Shown piece by piece: positions 38,665 through 46,290 of a DNA stretch of 64,000 bases. The position numbers and the translations under genes are program-made. The stretch comes from Bacteroidaceae bacterium. GTDB taxonomy: Bacteria > Bacteroidota > Bacteroidia > Bacteroidales > Barnesiellaceae_A. The notes under the pieces were generated by a model, which made no database searches, was not told where the DNA came from, and was given only the letters and a program-made list of their open reading frames with translations. The stretch spans positions 1 through 64,000 of the forward strand of contig JAFXJY010000022.1 of assembly GCA_017531985.1 (NCBI GenBank). Reading direction: 5' to 3'. How positions within the stretch are numbered: the stretch's first letter is position 1; each line of letters begins with the position of its first letter.

Positions 38665-38975
38665 TGTTTATTCTCCTTATTTGTTTAATTATCATTATCT
38701 TTGCGGTTAACGGCGTAGATACTTGCATTCGCTGTGAAATATTGAAGAGTGCTTTATATTTCGCTCATTTCCTGCTATCTTGTTAGTGAAGTGTGGGATT
38801 CCCATCGTCTTCGCTTATATATGTTCAATTCGTATGCCAGATGTCGAAGTGTGAAAAATGGGTGACAAATTAACAGTGTAAACTGTCAAAATTAACATTA
38901 TTGACGACAAATTGGCATGAATTGTATAAATTATAAAGATTTTACAAACATCCCTTAAATGTAAATATACACGAT
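38665..38975. other. Divergent intergenic region hsp20 / CDF exporter
   Basis: 311 bp with no gene. A plus-strand TATCTTTG at 38696-38703 resembles a -7 box but lacks a spaced -33 box and would give a 270-nt leader. Three GnCAAAnT repeats with 21-bp spacing lie at 38864-38913, and ACAGT-N4-ACTGT lies at 38873-38886. Confidence 0.55.
38864..38913. promoter_or_regulatory. Three helically phased direct repeats, possible operator
   Basis: GACAAATT (38864), GTCAAAATT (38885) and GACAAATT (38906) begin exactly 21 bp apart, two helical turns. They precede the CDF gene by 60-110 bp. Binding of a metal or stress regulator is possible but unproven. Confidence 0.4.
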
Positions 38976-39896
38976 ATGTCCTCTCATCATCATCAACATC
39001 ACGATCACCATTATCACAAGGTGGATGTGGCACAAGCCGGACAAACGCTTCTGGTGGGTATTGTGCTGAATGTGTTATTTGTTATTGTCGAGTTGGTAAT
39101 GGGCTGGCGATACCATTCGTTGGGATTGCTGAGCGATGCAGGTCATAATGTAGGCGATGTATTTAGTCTTGTGATGGCTCTCTTTGCATTCAGAATGGCT
39201 CGTGTGCAACCGTCCAAGCATTACACTTACGGCTATCGTAAGAGTACGGTGCTTGTGTCGCTGCTCAATGCCATAGTGTTGCTTGTTGCGGTGGGTGCTA
39301 TTGTGGTGGAGAGTATTCGTAAGTTACAGTCGCCTCATCCGGTCGATGGAGAGGCAGTATCGTGGACGGCTGCATTGGGCATCGTTGTGAATGGCATCAC
39401 TGCTTATATGCTCATGAATACAGGCCGAGGCGACCTCAATATGCGTGGAGCGTTCCTGCACATGGCTGCCGATACACTGGTGTCGGTGGGTGTTCTATTG
39501 TCGGGTATAGCCATTATGTTGTGGAATGTTACCATTATCGATCCTATTATCAGCCTTGTTATTGCCGGAGTTATTCTTGTTTCCACATGGCGGTTGTTGG
39601 TCGATAGCTTGCGACTCTCGATGGATGGAGTTCCCTGTGATATTGATATTGACCATGTAACGCACACCATTGAGCAGATTGATGGTGTTGTCGAGCTGCA
39701 TCATTTGCATATATGGGCCATGAGTACTACCCAGAATGCTCTTACTGCTCATGTCGTTATTAATAATGTGGAAAACATGGAGTCAATCAAATTTCGCATT
39801 AAGCAGGAATTGGCTGTACGGGGTATTGCACATGCCACTATCGAGGTCGAGGTAGGCAAGCCGTGTTGCGAGCATGAATGTTCCTGTCGCGATTGA
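38976..39896 (+). CDS. Cation diffusion facilitator (CDF) metal exporter
   Basis: A 306-residue inner-membrane transporter that exports divalent metals, probably zinc, by proton antiport. It begins with a His-rich segment (MSSHHHQHHDHHYHK), has six helices, and shows the metal-site residues in TM2 (SDAGHNVGDV) and TM5 (HMAADTLVSVGV). The C-terminal cytoplasmic domain (about 205-290, HLHIWAMSTTQNALTAHV) is normal, and a Cys/His tail (CCEHECSCRD) could bind metal. Confidence 0.93.
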   Translation: MSSHHHQHHDHHYHKVDVAQAGQTLLVGIVLNVLFVIVELVMGWRYHSLGLLSDAGHNVGDVFSLVMALFAFRMARVQPSKHYTYGYRKSTVLVSLLNAIVLLVAVGAIVVESIRKLQSPHPVDGEAVSWTAALGIVVNGITAYMLMNTGRGDLNMRGAFLHMAADTLVSVGVLLSGIAIMLWNVTIIDPIISLVIAGVILVSTWRLLVDSLRLSMDGVPCDIDIDHVTHTIEQIDGVVELHHLHIWAMSTTQNALTAHVVINNVENMESIKFRIKQELAVRGIAHATIEVEVGKPCCEHECSCRD

Positions 39897-39990
39897 CCTT
39901 GTCAGCTCTCTCTTTGCTTATCACAACTGTTTCGCTGCCTCATCGGTGGCGAAAGCTGTATTATGGATTTTATCCATTGCGAGAAAATGA

Positions 39991-40015
39991 CAATAATTGA
40001 CATTTGTCAATATTG
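39991..40015. repeat. Imperfect palindrome, operator-like
   Basis: CAATA-A-TTGACA-TT-TGTCAA-TATTG is an inverted repeat with one bulged A. It is centred about 230 bp before the fimbrillin operon and 90 bp after the CDF stop, so it could be a regulator site or an mRNA hairpin. Confidence 0.4.
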
Positions 40016-40029
40016 TAAGTTGTTGATAA

Positions 40030-40060
40030 TCTCTTGGTTAGAGAAGTTGATATTGAGATA
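40030..40060 (+). repeat. Promoter-flanking repeat, left copy
   Basis: TCTCTTGGTTAGAGA (40030-40044) is the exact reverse complement of TCTCTAACCAAGAGA at 40197-40211, while the 3' flank AAGTTGATATTGAGATAA is a direct repeat of the right copy. The centre TGGTT is thus inverted relative to the right copy between the same CTCT/AGAG arms. Confidence 0.75.
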
Positions 40061-40174
40061 AGTATCTTATTATTAGTGTGATATAGATAGAGGATATAGA
40101 TATATATCAAGATTGTTTAACAAGAATAAATAAAAAAAAGTGGTGAAAAAGCGTGTTTATTGCTGTATTTTACA

Positions 40175-40182
40175 TATCTTTG
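40175..40182 (+). promoter_or_regulatory. -7 box of the fimbrillin operon
   Basis: TATCTTTG fits TAnnTTTG and lies between the two oppositely oriented sites, 52 nt before the ATG at 40235. The -33 position has only a poor match (around GTTT at 40155-40158). If the 40030-40211 segment inverts, this promoter would point away from the operon. Confidence 0.5.
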
Positions 40183-40196
40183 CATCGAAATAAACT

Positions 40197-40227
40197 TCTC
40201 TAACCAAGAGAAGTTGATATTGAGATA
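40197..40227 (+). repeat. Promoter-flanking repeat, right copy
   Basis: TCTCTAACCAAGAGA (40197-40211) is the inverted partner of 40030-40044, and is followed by the same AAGTTGATATTGAGATAA as the left copy. It lies in the leader of the fimbrillin operon, ending 7 nt before the ATG. Confidence 0.75.
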
Positions 40228-40234
40228 AAAAGAT

Positions 40235-41578
40235 ATGGATTTGAGAAACAGCCTTTTGATATTGATTACCAATGTATTAGGTGCAGTATTGCTGTCGCCT
40301 TTTACTTGTTATGCGGCGAGCCTTGATGGTCGTTGCAAGGGTGACTTGTCATGTGGTGTTTCGTCTCCTGTTGTCACTTCGATCGATGTCGTCTCTGATT
40401 CGACTGCTTCCTCGCAGGATGTAGTCGATGAGCAAGATATTGTTTTGTTGAAAAAGTCTTTCATCGAGCAGGTGTATTTCCCCCTTGATGAAAGCAACCT
40501 TAATGGTTTGTATTTAGACAATGATGCTGCATTTCGTCGTTTCTACGACGAAGTGCGGGTCATTGGTTGGGATCGCATCGACTCGATAGAGGTCGTTTCG
40601 TATGCTTCGCCCGAGGGTGCTTACCAGCGTAATATGCAGCTTTCGCACGATCGCTCGCAAGCGATGAAGCGTTATATAGAGAAAGAGCATCCCGAGCTTA
40701 TGTCGCGACTTGCATTGCATGCAGGTGGCGAGTCGTGGACATTGCTTCGCGAGTTGGTCAAGAACGATACTAAGCTCTCGCCGGCAGCCATTGAGGCGAT
40801 ATTGGCGGTTATTGATGCTGATATTGATGTGGAAGAGAAGAAGTTGCAGATGAGGCAACTACCCGACTATGCATATCTTTACACAACATATTATCCCATT
40901 ATCCGTAAGTCGATGTTGTGTGTGATCTATTTCGCTGAGAGTCGCACTGCGGGTTACCTTGTGGCAGCACCTGCATGCGTGGCAGTACCTGCTGTCGAGG
41001 TGAGTCATCCGGTACAGGTGGTAATACCTGCCCCCGATTGGGTGGGTCATCTTTATGTCAAAACCAATGCAGCGGCGTGGGGTATGGGCATCAGCAATAT
41101 AGGTGTCGAGGTCGATGTAGCTCCGCACTGGTCGGTGGCTCTGCCCATATATTACTCGGCGTGGAATTACTTCCGCGAGACCACTAAGTTTCGTACCTTC
41201 TCTATACAGCCCGAGGCACGATATTGGCTCGGTTGTGATAATGTGGGATTCTATGCAGGTGTTCACTTGAATATGGCTTACTATAATTTTGCTTTGGGCG
41301 AAATTCGTTATCAAGATCACAATGGCTGTTCGCCGGCATGGGGTGGGGGTGTCAATGTGGGTTATCGTATGCCCATTAGTAAAAACAACCGTTGGCACTT
41401 GGAGTTCAACCTCGGAGCCGGTGTACACTCGCTCTATTACGATACTTTCCACAACACCCCATCTACCAAGGATGGACTTCTCATTGAGAGTGTTCGTGAT
41501 ACCTATTGGGGTATCGACCAAGTGGGTATTACATTCTCTTATCGTTTCGACTTGTTCAAGAAAGGAGGAAGCCGATGA
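40235..41578 (+). CDS. DUF3575 outer-membrane protein with OmpA-like N-terminal region
   Basis: A 447-residue exported protein (signal about 1-28, VLGAVLLSPFTCYAA). Residues about 70-230 resemble an OmpA-like domain: FPLDESNLNGLYLDN, then IDSIEVVSYASPEGAYQRNMQLSHDRSQAMKRYI, the usual VxGxASPEG..N..LS..RA pattern. Residues about 270-447 are DUF3575 (LYVKTNAAAWGMGISNIGVEVDVAPHWSVALPIYYSAWNYF...YWLG), a beta-barrel family that commonly begins fimbrial operons in Bacteroidales. It is the first of five genes and its stop overlaps the next start (ATGA at 41575). Confidence 0.85.
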   Translation: MDLRNSLLILITNVLGAVLLSPFTCYAASLDGRCKGDLSCGVSSPVVTSIDVVSDSTASSQDVVDEQDIVLLKKSFIEQVYFPLDESNLNGLYLDNDAAFRRFYDEVRVIGWDRIDSIEVVSYASPEGAYQRNMQLSHDRSQAMKRYIEKEHPELMSRLALHAGGESWTLLRELVKNDTKLSPAAIEAILAVIDADIDVEEKKLQMRQLPDYAYLYTTYYPIIRKSMLCVIYFAESRTAGYLVAAPACVAVPAVEVSHPVQVVIPAPDWVGHLYVKTNAAAWGMGISNIGVEVDVAPHWSVALPIYYSAWNYFRETTKFRTFSIQPEARYWLGCDNVGFYAGVHLNMAYYNFALGEIRYQDHNGCSPAWGGGVNVGYRMPISKNNRWHLEFNLGAGVHSLYYDTFHNTPSTKDGLLIESVRDTYWGIDQVGITFSYRFDLFKKGGSR

Positions 41579-42630
41579 GAAAGTTGTGGATATATATAGT
41601 AGTCACTCTTGCCACCCTCGTTACTTGGGTTGGTTGTGATGTGCATGAATTTCCCGATATGCCCGAGACGGCAGCTCTCTGTCTGCGTCTTAATTACGAC
41701 ACCGATATGACTGTGTGGGAGCATATCTACGAAGATTATGAGGTGAAGGAGCAAGGATATGGTATAACTTACGACAATCATCTCGACTATGGTAAGATTC
41801 GTTACATCGTTCATGCCTATCCCGTTGTCGATCGTCAGCGTGCCACTGTGCAAGAGCCTACACACAAGTTCGTATTTACCAAGGATGTTGCTCGTGGTTA
41901 CGACCATGAAGAGGTGATAGAGCTACCCGCCGGACAATACAATATCATGGTGTGGAGCGACATGGTGAAGATGAGTGGCGATGAATATTTCTACAACGCC
42001 ACCGACTTTGCCGAGATATTCTTGCAAGGCGATCATCGAGGTTCTACCGACCATCGCGATGCCTTCCGTGGTAGCAATCAGGTCGTAATTACAACTACTG
42101 TTGTCGACCTCGCACCCGATACCCTCGACATCACAATGCAGCGTCCTCTTGCCAAGTATGAGATACAGACTACCGACCTCAAAGAGTTTATCGACAAGGA
42201 GTATGAGTTCTTGGAGAAAGAGGCAGCCACCCGTGGTGAGACCTCGACTGTGCGTGTCAATACCGACGATTATAAGGTGGTCTTTTTCTACCCCGGATAT
42301 ATGCCTAATGCTTACAATATGCACATAGACAAACCCGTCGATTCAAAGTTGAACGTACTCTTTGATTCCAAACTCAAAATATTGAGCGATAATGAAGCGT
42401 CGTTGGGATTTGACTATGTCTTTGTCAATGGCAACAATGCGGCAGTAACAGTGCAAGTGGGTCTTTACGATAAGGAGGGACGACAGAAAGCCTTGTCCGA
42501 CCCCATCAATCTGCCCTTGCACCGTAGCTACCACTCCATTCTGCGTGGTTCTTTCCTCTTGCGACAAGCCACAGGAGGTATCGAGATAGATCCCGAGTTT
42601 GATGGCGATATTACTATAAGGATAGATTAA
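41575..42630 (+). CDS. FimB/Mfa2-like fimbrial anchor lipoprotein
   Basis: A 351-residue lipoprotein (MRKLWIYIVVTLATLVTWVGC, Cys 21). The ATG at 41575 overlaps the previous TGA and gives the proper signal. The body is two beta-sandwich halves; IELPAGQYNIMVWSD, MQRPLAKYEI and LPLHRSYHSILRGSFL match the fimbrillin/Mfa2-like pattern shared with the next genes. By analogy with Mfa2/FimB it would anchor the fimbria in the outer membrane and set its length. Exact role inferred from order (after DUF3575). Confidence 0.75.
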   Translation: MRKLWIYIVVTLATLVTWVGCDVHEFPDMPETAALCLRLNYDTDMTVWEHIYEDYEVKEQGYGITYDNHLDYGKIRYIVHAYPVVDRQRATVQEPTHKFVFTKDVARGYDHEEVIELPAGQYNIMVWSDMVKMSGDEYFYNATDFAEIFLQGDHRGSTDHRDAFRGSNQVVITTTVVDLAPDTLDITMQRPLAKYEIQTTDLKEFIDKEYEFLEKEAATRGETSTVRVNTDDYKVVFFYPGYMPNAYNMHIDKPVDSKLNVLFDSKLKILSDNEASLGFDYVFVNGNNAAVTVQVGLYDKEGRQKALSDPINLPLHRSYHSILRGSFLLRQATGGIEIDPEFDGDITIRID

Positions 42631-42632
42631 TT

Positions 42633-45305
42633 ATGAATATATATCGATACATAAAATACATGGTGGGTGTGTGTGCAGTGGCACTGTTGTGCAGCTGTGT
42701 GCAAGACGATTTTCTTCTCTCCTCCGAAGGAAAAGAGCGTGAAATTTCGTTCCGTCCTATCCTTGCAGGCGATGCTACTACGCGAGCCATCGGTGAGGGA
42801 TTGCTCATCGACCAACTGGTGGTGGCTGTCTACGAAGGCGATGCTGCCAAGGTCGAGAAGTTTATCACTACCGAGAGTTGGGATGATGCCCAACGCGATG
42901 GTGTGTCGCTCCGATTGATTGAAGGTCACACCTATCACATCCTCTTCTGGGCAGAGTGTAGCAGTAACACCGCTTACAACTTTACTGCCGATGGAAATGT
43001 TACTGTCGATTACACCGACTACACAACCGGAGGCTTCGCCTTGATGGAGCAGATGGATGCCTTCTATACCGTTGCCACTGTTACCGTAGGAACTGATCCT
43101 GTTGTGAACAAGCGTGTCGAACTTTCACGCCCCCTTGCACAACTCAATTTTGCCGACTCGTCCGTACAGCCGCAGTCAACCACTCACAAGACCGTTGTTA
43201 CACTTCATAGCATCCCCACTGCGTTCAATCCCTTTACCGGTGCGGTGACAGTAGCCGATAATGCCCATGTAGAGTTTACCTTTACCGACTATCCGGCCGA
43301 AACTCTTCTCTCCGATGGTGAGGTTTGTTACTACCTGTCGAATAACTACCTTTTTGCACCGGCTACCATCAAGGCTACGCTCGACTTGCAACAAGCTGGT
43401 GGTGCTTCTATCAAGACCGTTACATTTGATGGCTCTGAACATCCTCTCATCGCATTGGAGAAGAACATGAAGACCAACGTTACAGGTACTATCGTGCAGC
43501 AACCTCAGTCGTGGAGCGTGTGGGACGGCACAAGCCGCACCAAGCCCGACAAAGATGCACAAGGTCGCTACGTTATCGATGCAGCATCGGATGTGGCTTG
43601 GATGTGTAGCCCCATCGAGCCGCTCGAAGTGGGTAGCGAGTTCATTCAGACTGTCGACATAGACATGGACAACAAAGAGATAGCCTCCATTCAACTCCCT
43701 GCCGGAAGTACTTACGATGGTGGCGAGAAGAAGATTATCAATTTCGAGAACTCACTCTTTGGCGATGCCACCGAACTGATAGTAAAAAATCTCTCGGTCG
43801 AAAATATCGATGCCACCGCTCTCAGCCATGTGGGCGTGCTGGTCAATACCCTCAAAGGAAACAGTTCGTTCAGCAACATATCCATTACCACAGCCACTGC
43901 CTACACCAACAACGGAGCTGCCGGCGGTATGGTAGGTTATGTGGAGCGAAAAGTACAGAAAGACCGCAATGAGATGCTGCAAGTAACATTCAGCAACTGT
44001 AAACTCAATGGCGTGGAAGCCGATGCCAACCTCAGCGAAGGCAAGTTCGTGGGTCTGCTCTGCGGATACGACAACCAAGAGACCCTCACATTCGATGCCC
44101 ATTGCGAAGTCGACGGTACAACTCGCGTGAAAGACTATGTGTCGGTCTACAAAAAAGCCAACCAAAGTGCATGGGTCGAGCAGACTATATCCGACAAATA
44201 CGACGGATGGGTAGGACACGAAACCTACCGTCGCGGTAAAATCTATTTCGACGGAGTACGCTTAGTACCCCGCTGGGACGGAGTAAGCTACACTGCCGCA
44301 GCCGACATGCTGACACAGAACAACGAAGCAGGAAAATATCAAGTATATTCACCCTACGACCTACAAGGTGTAAGAAAAATAACAGCCTCTCCCACACACC
44401 TCTACTTGATGGAGAATGTCGATATGCACGGACAAGGAGCCGATGGAGAGTATTTCGTTCATGAAAGATTTACTCAATCGAAACATCCAAGCACCGATGA
44501 TAACTATTTCGATCCTTTTTCTTCAATAGGATTCTTGGAAGGTAATAATTTGTCAATATACAATGTAGCTATTTATAGCAAACTTAACACCGATCGTATG
44601 GCATTCATATTGAATGGCTATGATGGTAATATACATCAAAATATCAATTTGCATAATTTCTGTACGGTTGTACCACACATTGTAGGAGAAGATGATGGTC
44701 AGACAGTAGATAAATCATACGGAGCAACTTTTATTTTAAGTATTGGAGGAGCAAAATATACGATGGATAATATTCACTGTCATGGTTGTAAAGTCTTTGC
44801 TTTACAAAAGACAGGTATCATTGCAGGTCGTTCCGCATCATCGACAATGGCTACTATCAGCAATTGTTCAGTAAATGACTGTTATATTGAAAACTACGAT
44901 TGTAAAGAGCATAAGGAAAATTTTGAAGGCTTAGTAGATTTCTATTCACCCGGAGAGATTGGTGGTTTTATAGGATATGTTCATAATTTTGCTACAATTA
45001 CTAATTGCCATGTTAGGAGAACGACGATATACGCGTTCGGACAAAGTGATCAAAGAGTTTTTTTCGTTGTAACTGTCCCGGGACGTCATGTTGGTCAATT
45101 CATAGGTGACATTCGTACATCGGGCAAAGATAAGGATGTAATTAAATTGAGTAATTGTACTGTAACAGAAACCCAATGTACTAAGAACTGGCATCAACAT
45201 AGTAATTGCAAAATGATAGGTAAAGTTTATTATCTCAATGCCCTCGGAATTATAAATATAGACACGAAAGGAACAGTAACATTAGACGGTAAATCAATCT
45301 TCTAA
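42633..45305 (+). CDS. Large fimbrillin-like (DUF6562-type) lipoprotein with GLUG-like C-terminal repeats
   Basis: An 890-residue lipoprotein (MVGVCAVALLCSC, Cys 22). Residues about 30-300 are a fimbrillin-like domain: ISFRPILAGDATTRAIGEGLLIDQLVVAVYE, LSRPLAQLNF and ALEKNMKTNVTG. The C-terminal two thirds carry repeated 'GGMVGYV...FSNCKLNG', 'GGFIGYVHNFATITNCHVRR' units, similar to GLUG or beta-helix adhesin repeats. From about nucleotide 44440 the DNA becomes more AT-rich with different codon use, as if the distal adhesive part had a separate origin. Likely a tip or shaft adhesin. Begins 2 bp after the anchor gene. Confidence 0.75.
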   Translation: MNIYRYIKYMVGVCAVALLCSCVQDDFLLSSEGKEREISFRPILAGDATTRAIGEGLLIDQLVVAVYEGDAAKVEKFITTESWDDAQRDGVSLRLIEGHTYHILFWAECSSNTAYNFTADGNVTVDYTDYTTGGFALMEQMDAFYTVATVTVGTDPVVNKRVELSRPLAQLNFADSSVQPQSTTHKTVVTLHSIPTAFNPFTGAVTVADNAHVEFTFTDYPAETLLSDGEVCYYLSNNYLFAPATIKATLDLQQAGGASIKTVTFDGSEHPLIALEKNMKTNVTGTIVQQPQSWSVWDGTSRTKPDKDAQGRYVIDAASDVAWMCSPIEPLEVGSEFIQTVDIDMDNKEIASIQLPAGSTYDGGEKKIINFENSLFGDATELIVKNLSVENIDATALSHVGVLVNTLKGNSSFSNISITTATAYTNNGAAGGMVGYVERKVQKDRNEMLQVTFSNCKLNGVEADANLSEGKFVGLLCGYDNQETLTFDAHCEVDGTTRVKDYVSVYKKANQSAWVEQTISDKYDGWVGHETYRRGKIYFDGVRLVPRWDGVSYTAAADMLTQNNEAGKYQVYSPYDLQGVRKITASPTHLYLMENVDMHGQGADGEYFVHERFTQSKHPSTDDNYFDPFSSIGFLEGNNLSIYNVAIYSKLNTDRMAFILNGYDGNIHQNINLHNFCTVVPHIVGEDDGQTVDKSYGATFILSIGGAKYTMDNIHCHGCKVFALQKTGIIAGRSASSTMATISNCSVNDCYIENYDCKEHKENFEGLVDFYSPGEIGGFIGYVHNFATITNCHVRRTTIYAFGQSDQRVFFVVTVPGRHVGQFIGDIRTSGKDKDVIKLSNCTVTETQCTKNWHQHSNCKMIGKVYYLNALGIINIDTKGTVTLDGKSIF

Positions 45306-45338
45306 TGGACTCATCAAAAGTATAATTAAAACGTAAAT

Positions 45339-46241
45339 ATGAAAAAGATCATCTATCTACTATTAGCTCTGCCACTGTTTGCTGCATCGTGCAGCAATGA
45401 CGAAGTGGCGATAAGTGAAGAGACAGTCGAAGTGACTTTTCGTGCTGCCGTACCTTGCGACATGCCCACGCGTGCCGGTGTTGCCGACCTGAATGTCGAC
45501 AAGGTGGTGTGTGTGGTGTATGAGGGTAATACCGAGGTAACCACCATGCGTGAGGTGAAATCGATAGCTGCCGATGGCTCTATCTCGTTTTCTCCCCGAT
45601 TGATTAGGGGGCATGCCTACGATGTTGTGTTCTGGGCAATGAAAGAGGGTGCTTACAATGTAACCAATATGCAGGCCATCACTCGCAATCCGGGTCTCGA
45701 CGAGGTTTACTACGATGCCTTTACTGCTACAACCCAAATTGTTGTGGAGAGTAGTCATTCGACACAGAACATCACTCTCAGCCGTCCGTTGGCAAAGCTC
45801 AACTTGGGCGTAACTCCCGACGACTGGAACGGTGTTGCCGATGTCAATACCTTCGGGATGACTCCTACCACCATCACATTGAAGGTTGAGGGAAAGGAGA
45901 CATTCAATGCTCTCATAGGCATGGCTACCGGCAGCAGCACCACCTTGACTTATAACCTCACAGTATCGGGTGAGGTGTTTACCTGCGAGGGCAATGATTA
46001 CAAGAATATAGCCATGTGCTATGTCCCTGCCGAGGCTGCCAAAGGGGTGACCAACCTCACATTCAGCCTCTACGACCAAGATGGTGATGCCATACGTCAA
46101 GATGCTCCCATCATCAATGTACCTCTGCAACGCAATTATGTTACCCATGTGGTAGGTGGCTTGCTCACCGGCGTAATTACTTACCAGATTGCATTCGAGA
46201 ACAATGGTGAGTACGATGGAGAACATCCTTATGAAATATAA
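45339..46241 (+). CDS. Fimbrillin-like (DUF6562-type) lipoprotein
   Basis: A 300-residue lipoprotein (MKKIIYLLLALPLFAASC, Cys 18). It carries only the fimbrillin-like domain: VTFRAAVPCDMPTRAGVADLNVDKVVCVVYEG, LSRPLAKLNLGVTPDDW, and VPLQRNYVTHVVGGLLTG. The lack of a C-terminal repeat region and its small size make it the best candidate for a repeated shaft subunit, but that is inference. 33 bp after the previous gene. Confidence 0.75.
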   Translation: MKKIIYLLLALPLFAASCSNDEVAISEETVEVTFRAAVPCDMPTRAGVADLNVDKVVCVVYEGNTEVTTMREVKSIAADGSISFSPRLIRGHAYDVVFWAMKEGAYNVTNMQAITRNPGLDEVYYDAFTATTQIVVESSHSTQNITLSRPLAKLNLGVTPDDWNGVADVNTFGMTPTTITLKVEGKETFNALIGMATGSSTTLTYNLTVSGEVFTCEGNDYKNIAMCYVPAEAAKGVTNLTFSLYDQDGDAIRQDAPIINVPLQRNYVTHVVGGLLTGVITYQIAFENNGEYDGEHPYEI

Positions 46242-46290
46242 CAACTTAAATAAATACACTTATTAACTAACTATTAAAAAATTAATGACT

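Larger units (their letters stand above)
39897..40234 (+). other. Regulatory intergenic region before the fimbrillin operon
   Basis: 338 bp without a gene. It contains an imperfect palindrome at 39991-40015, the two related sites at 40030-40060 and 40197-40227, and a -7 box at 40175-40182 aimed at the operon. The stretch 40060-40170 is very AT-rich. Confidence 0.65.

Noticed and set aside
45363-46259. 298-codon minus-strand frame opposite the 300-residue fimbrillin-like gene
   Set aside because: Mirror of a well supported lipoprotein gene; no signal, no domain, and rare residues typical of shadow frames.
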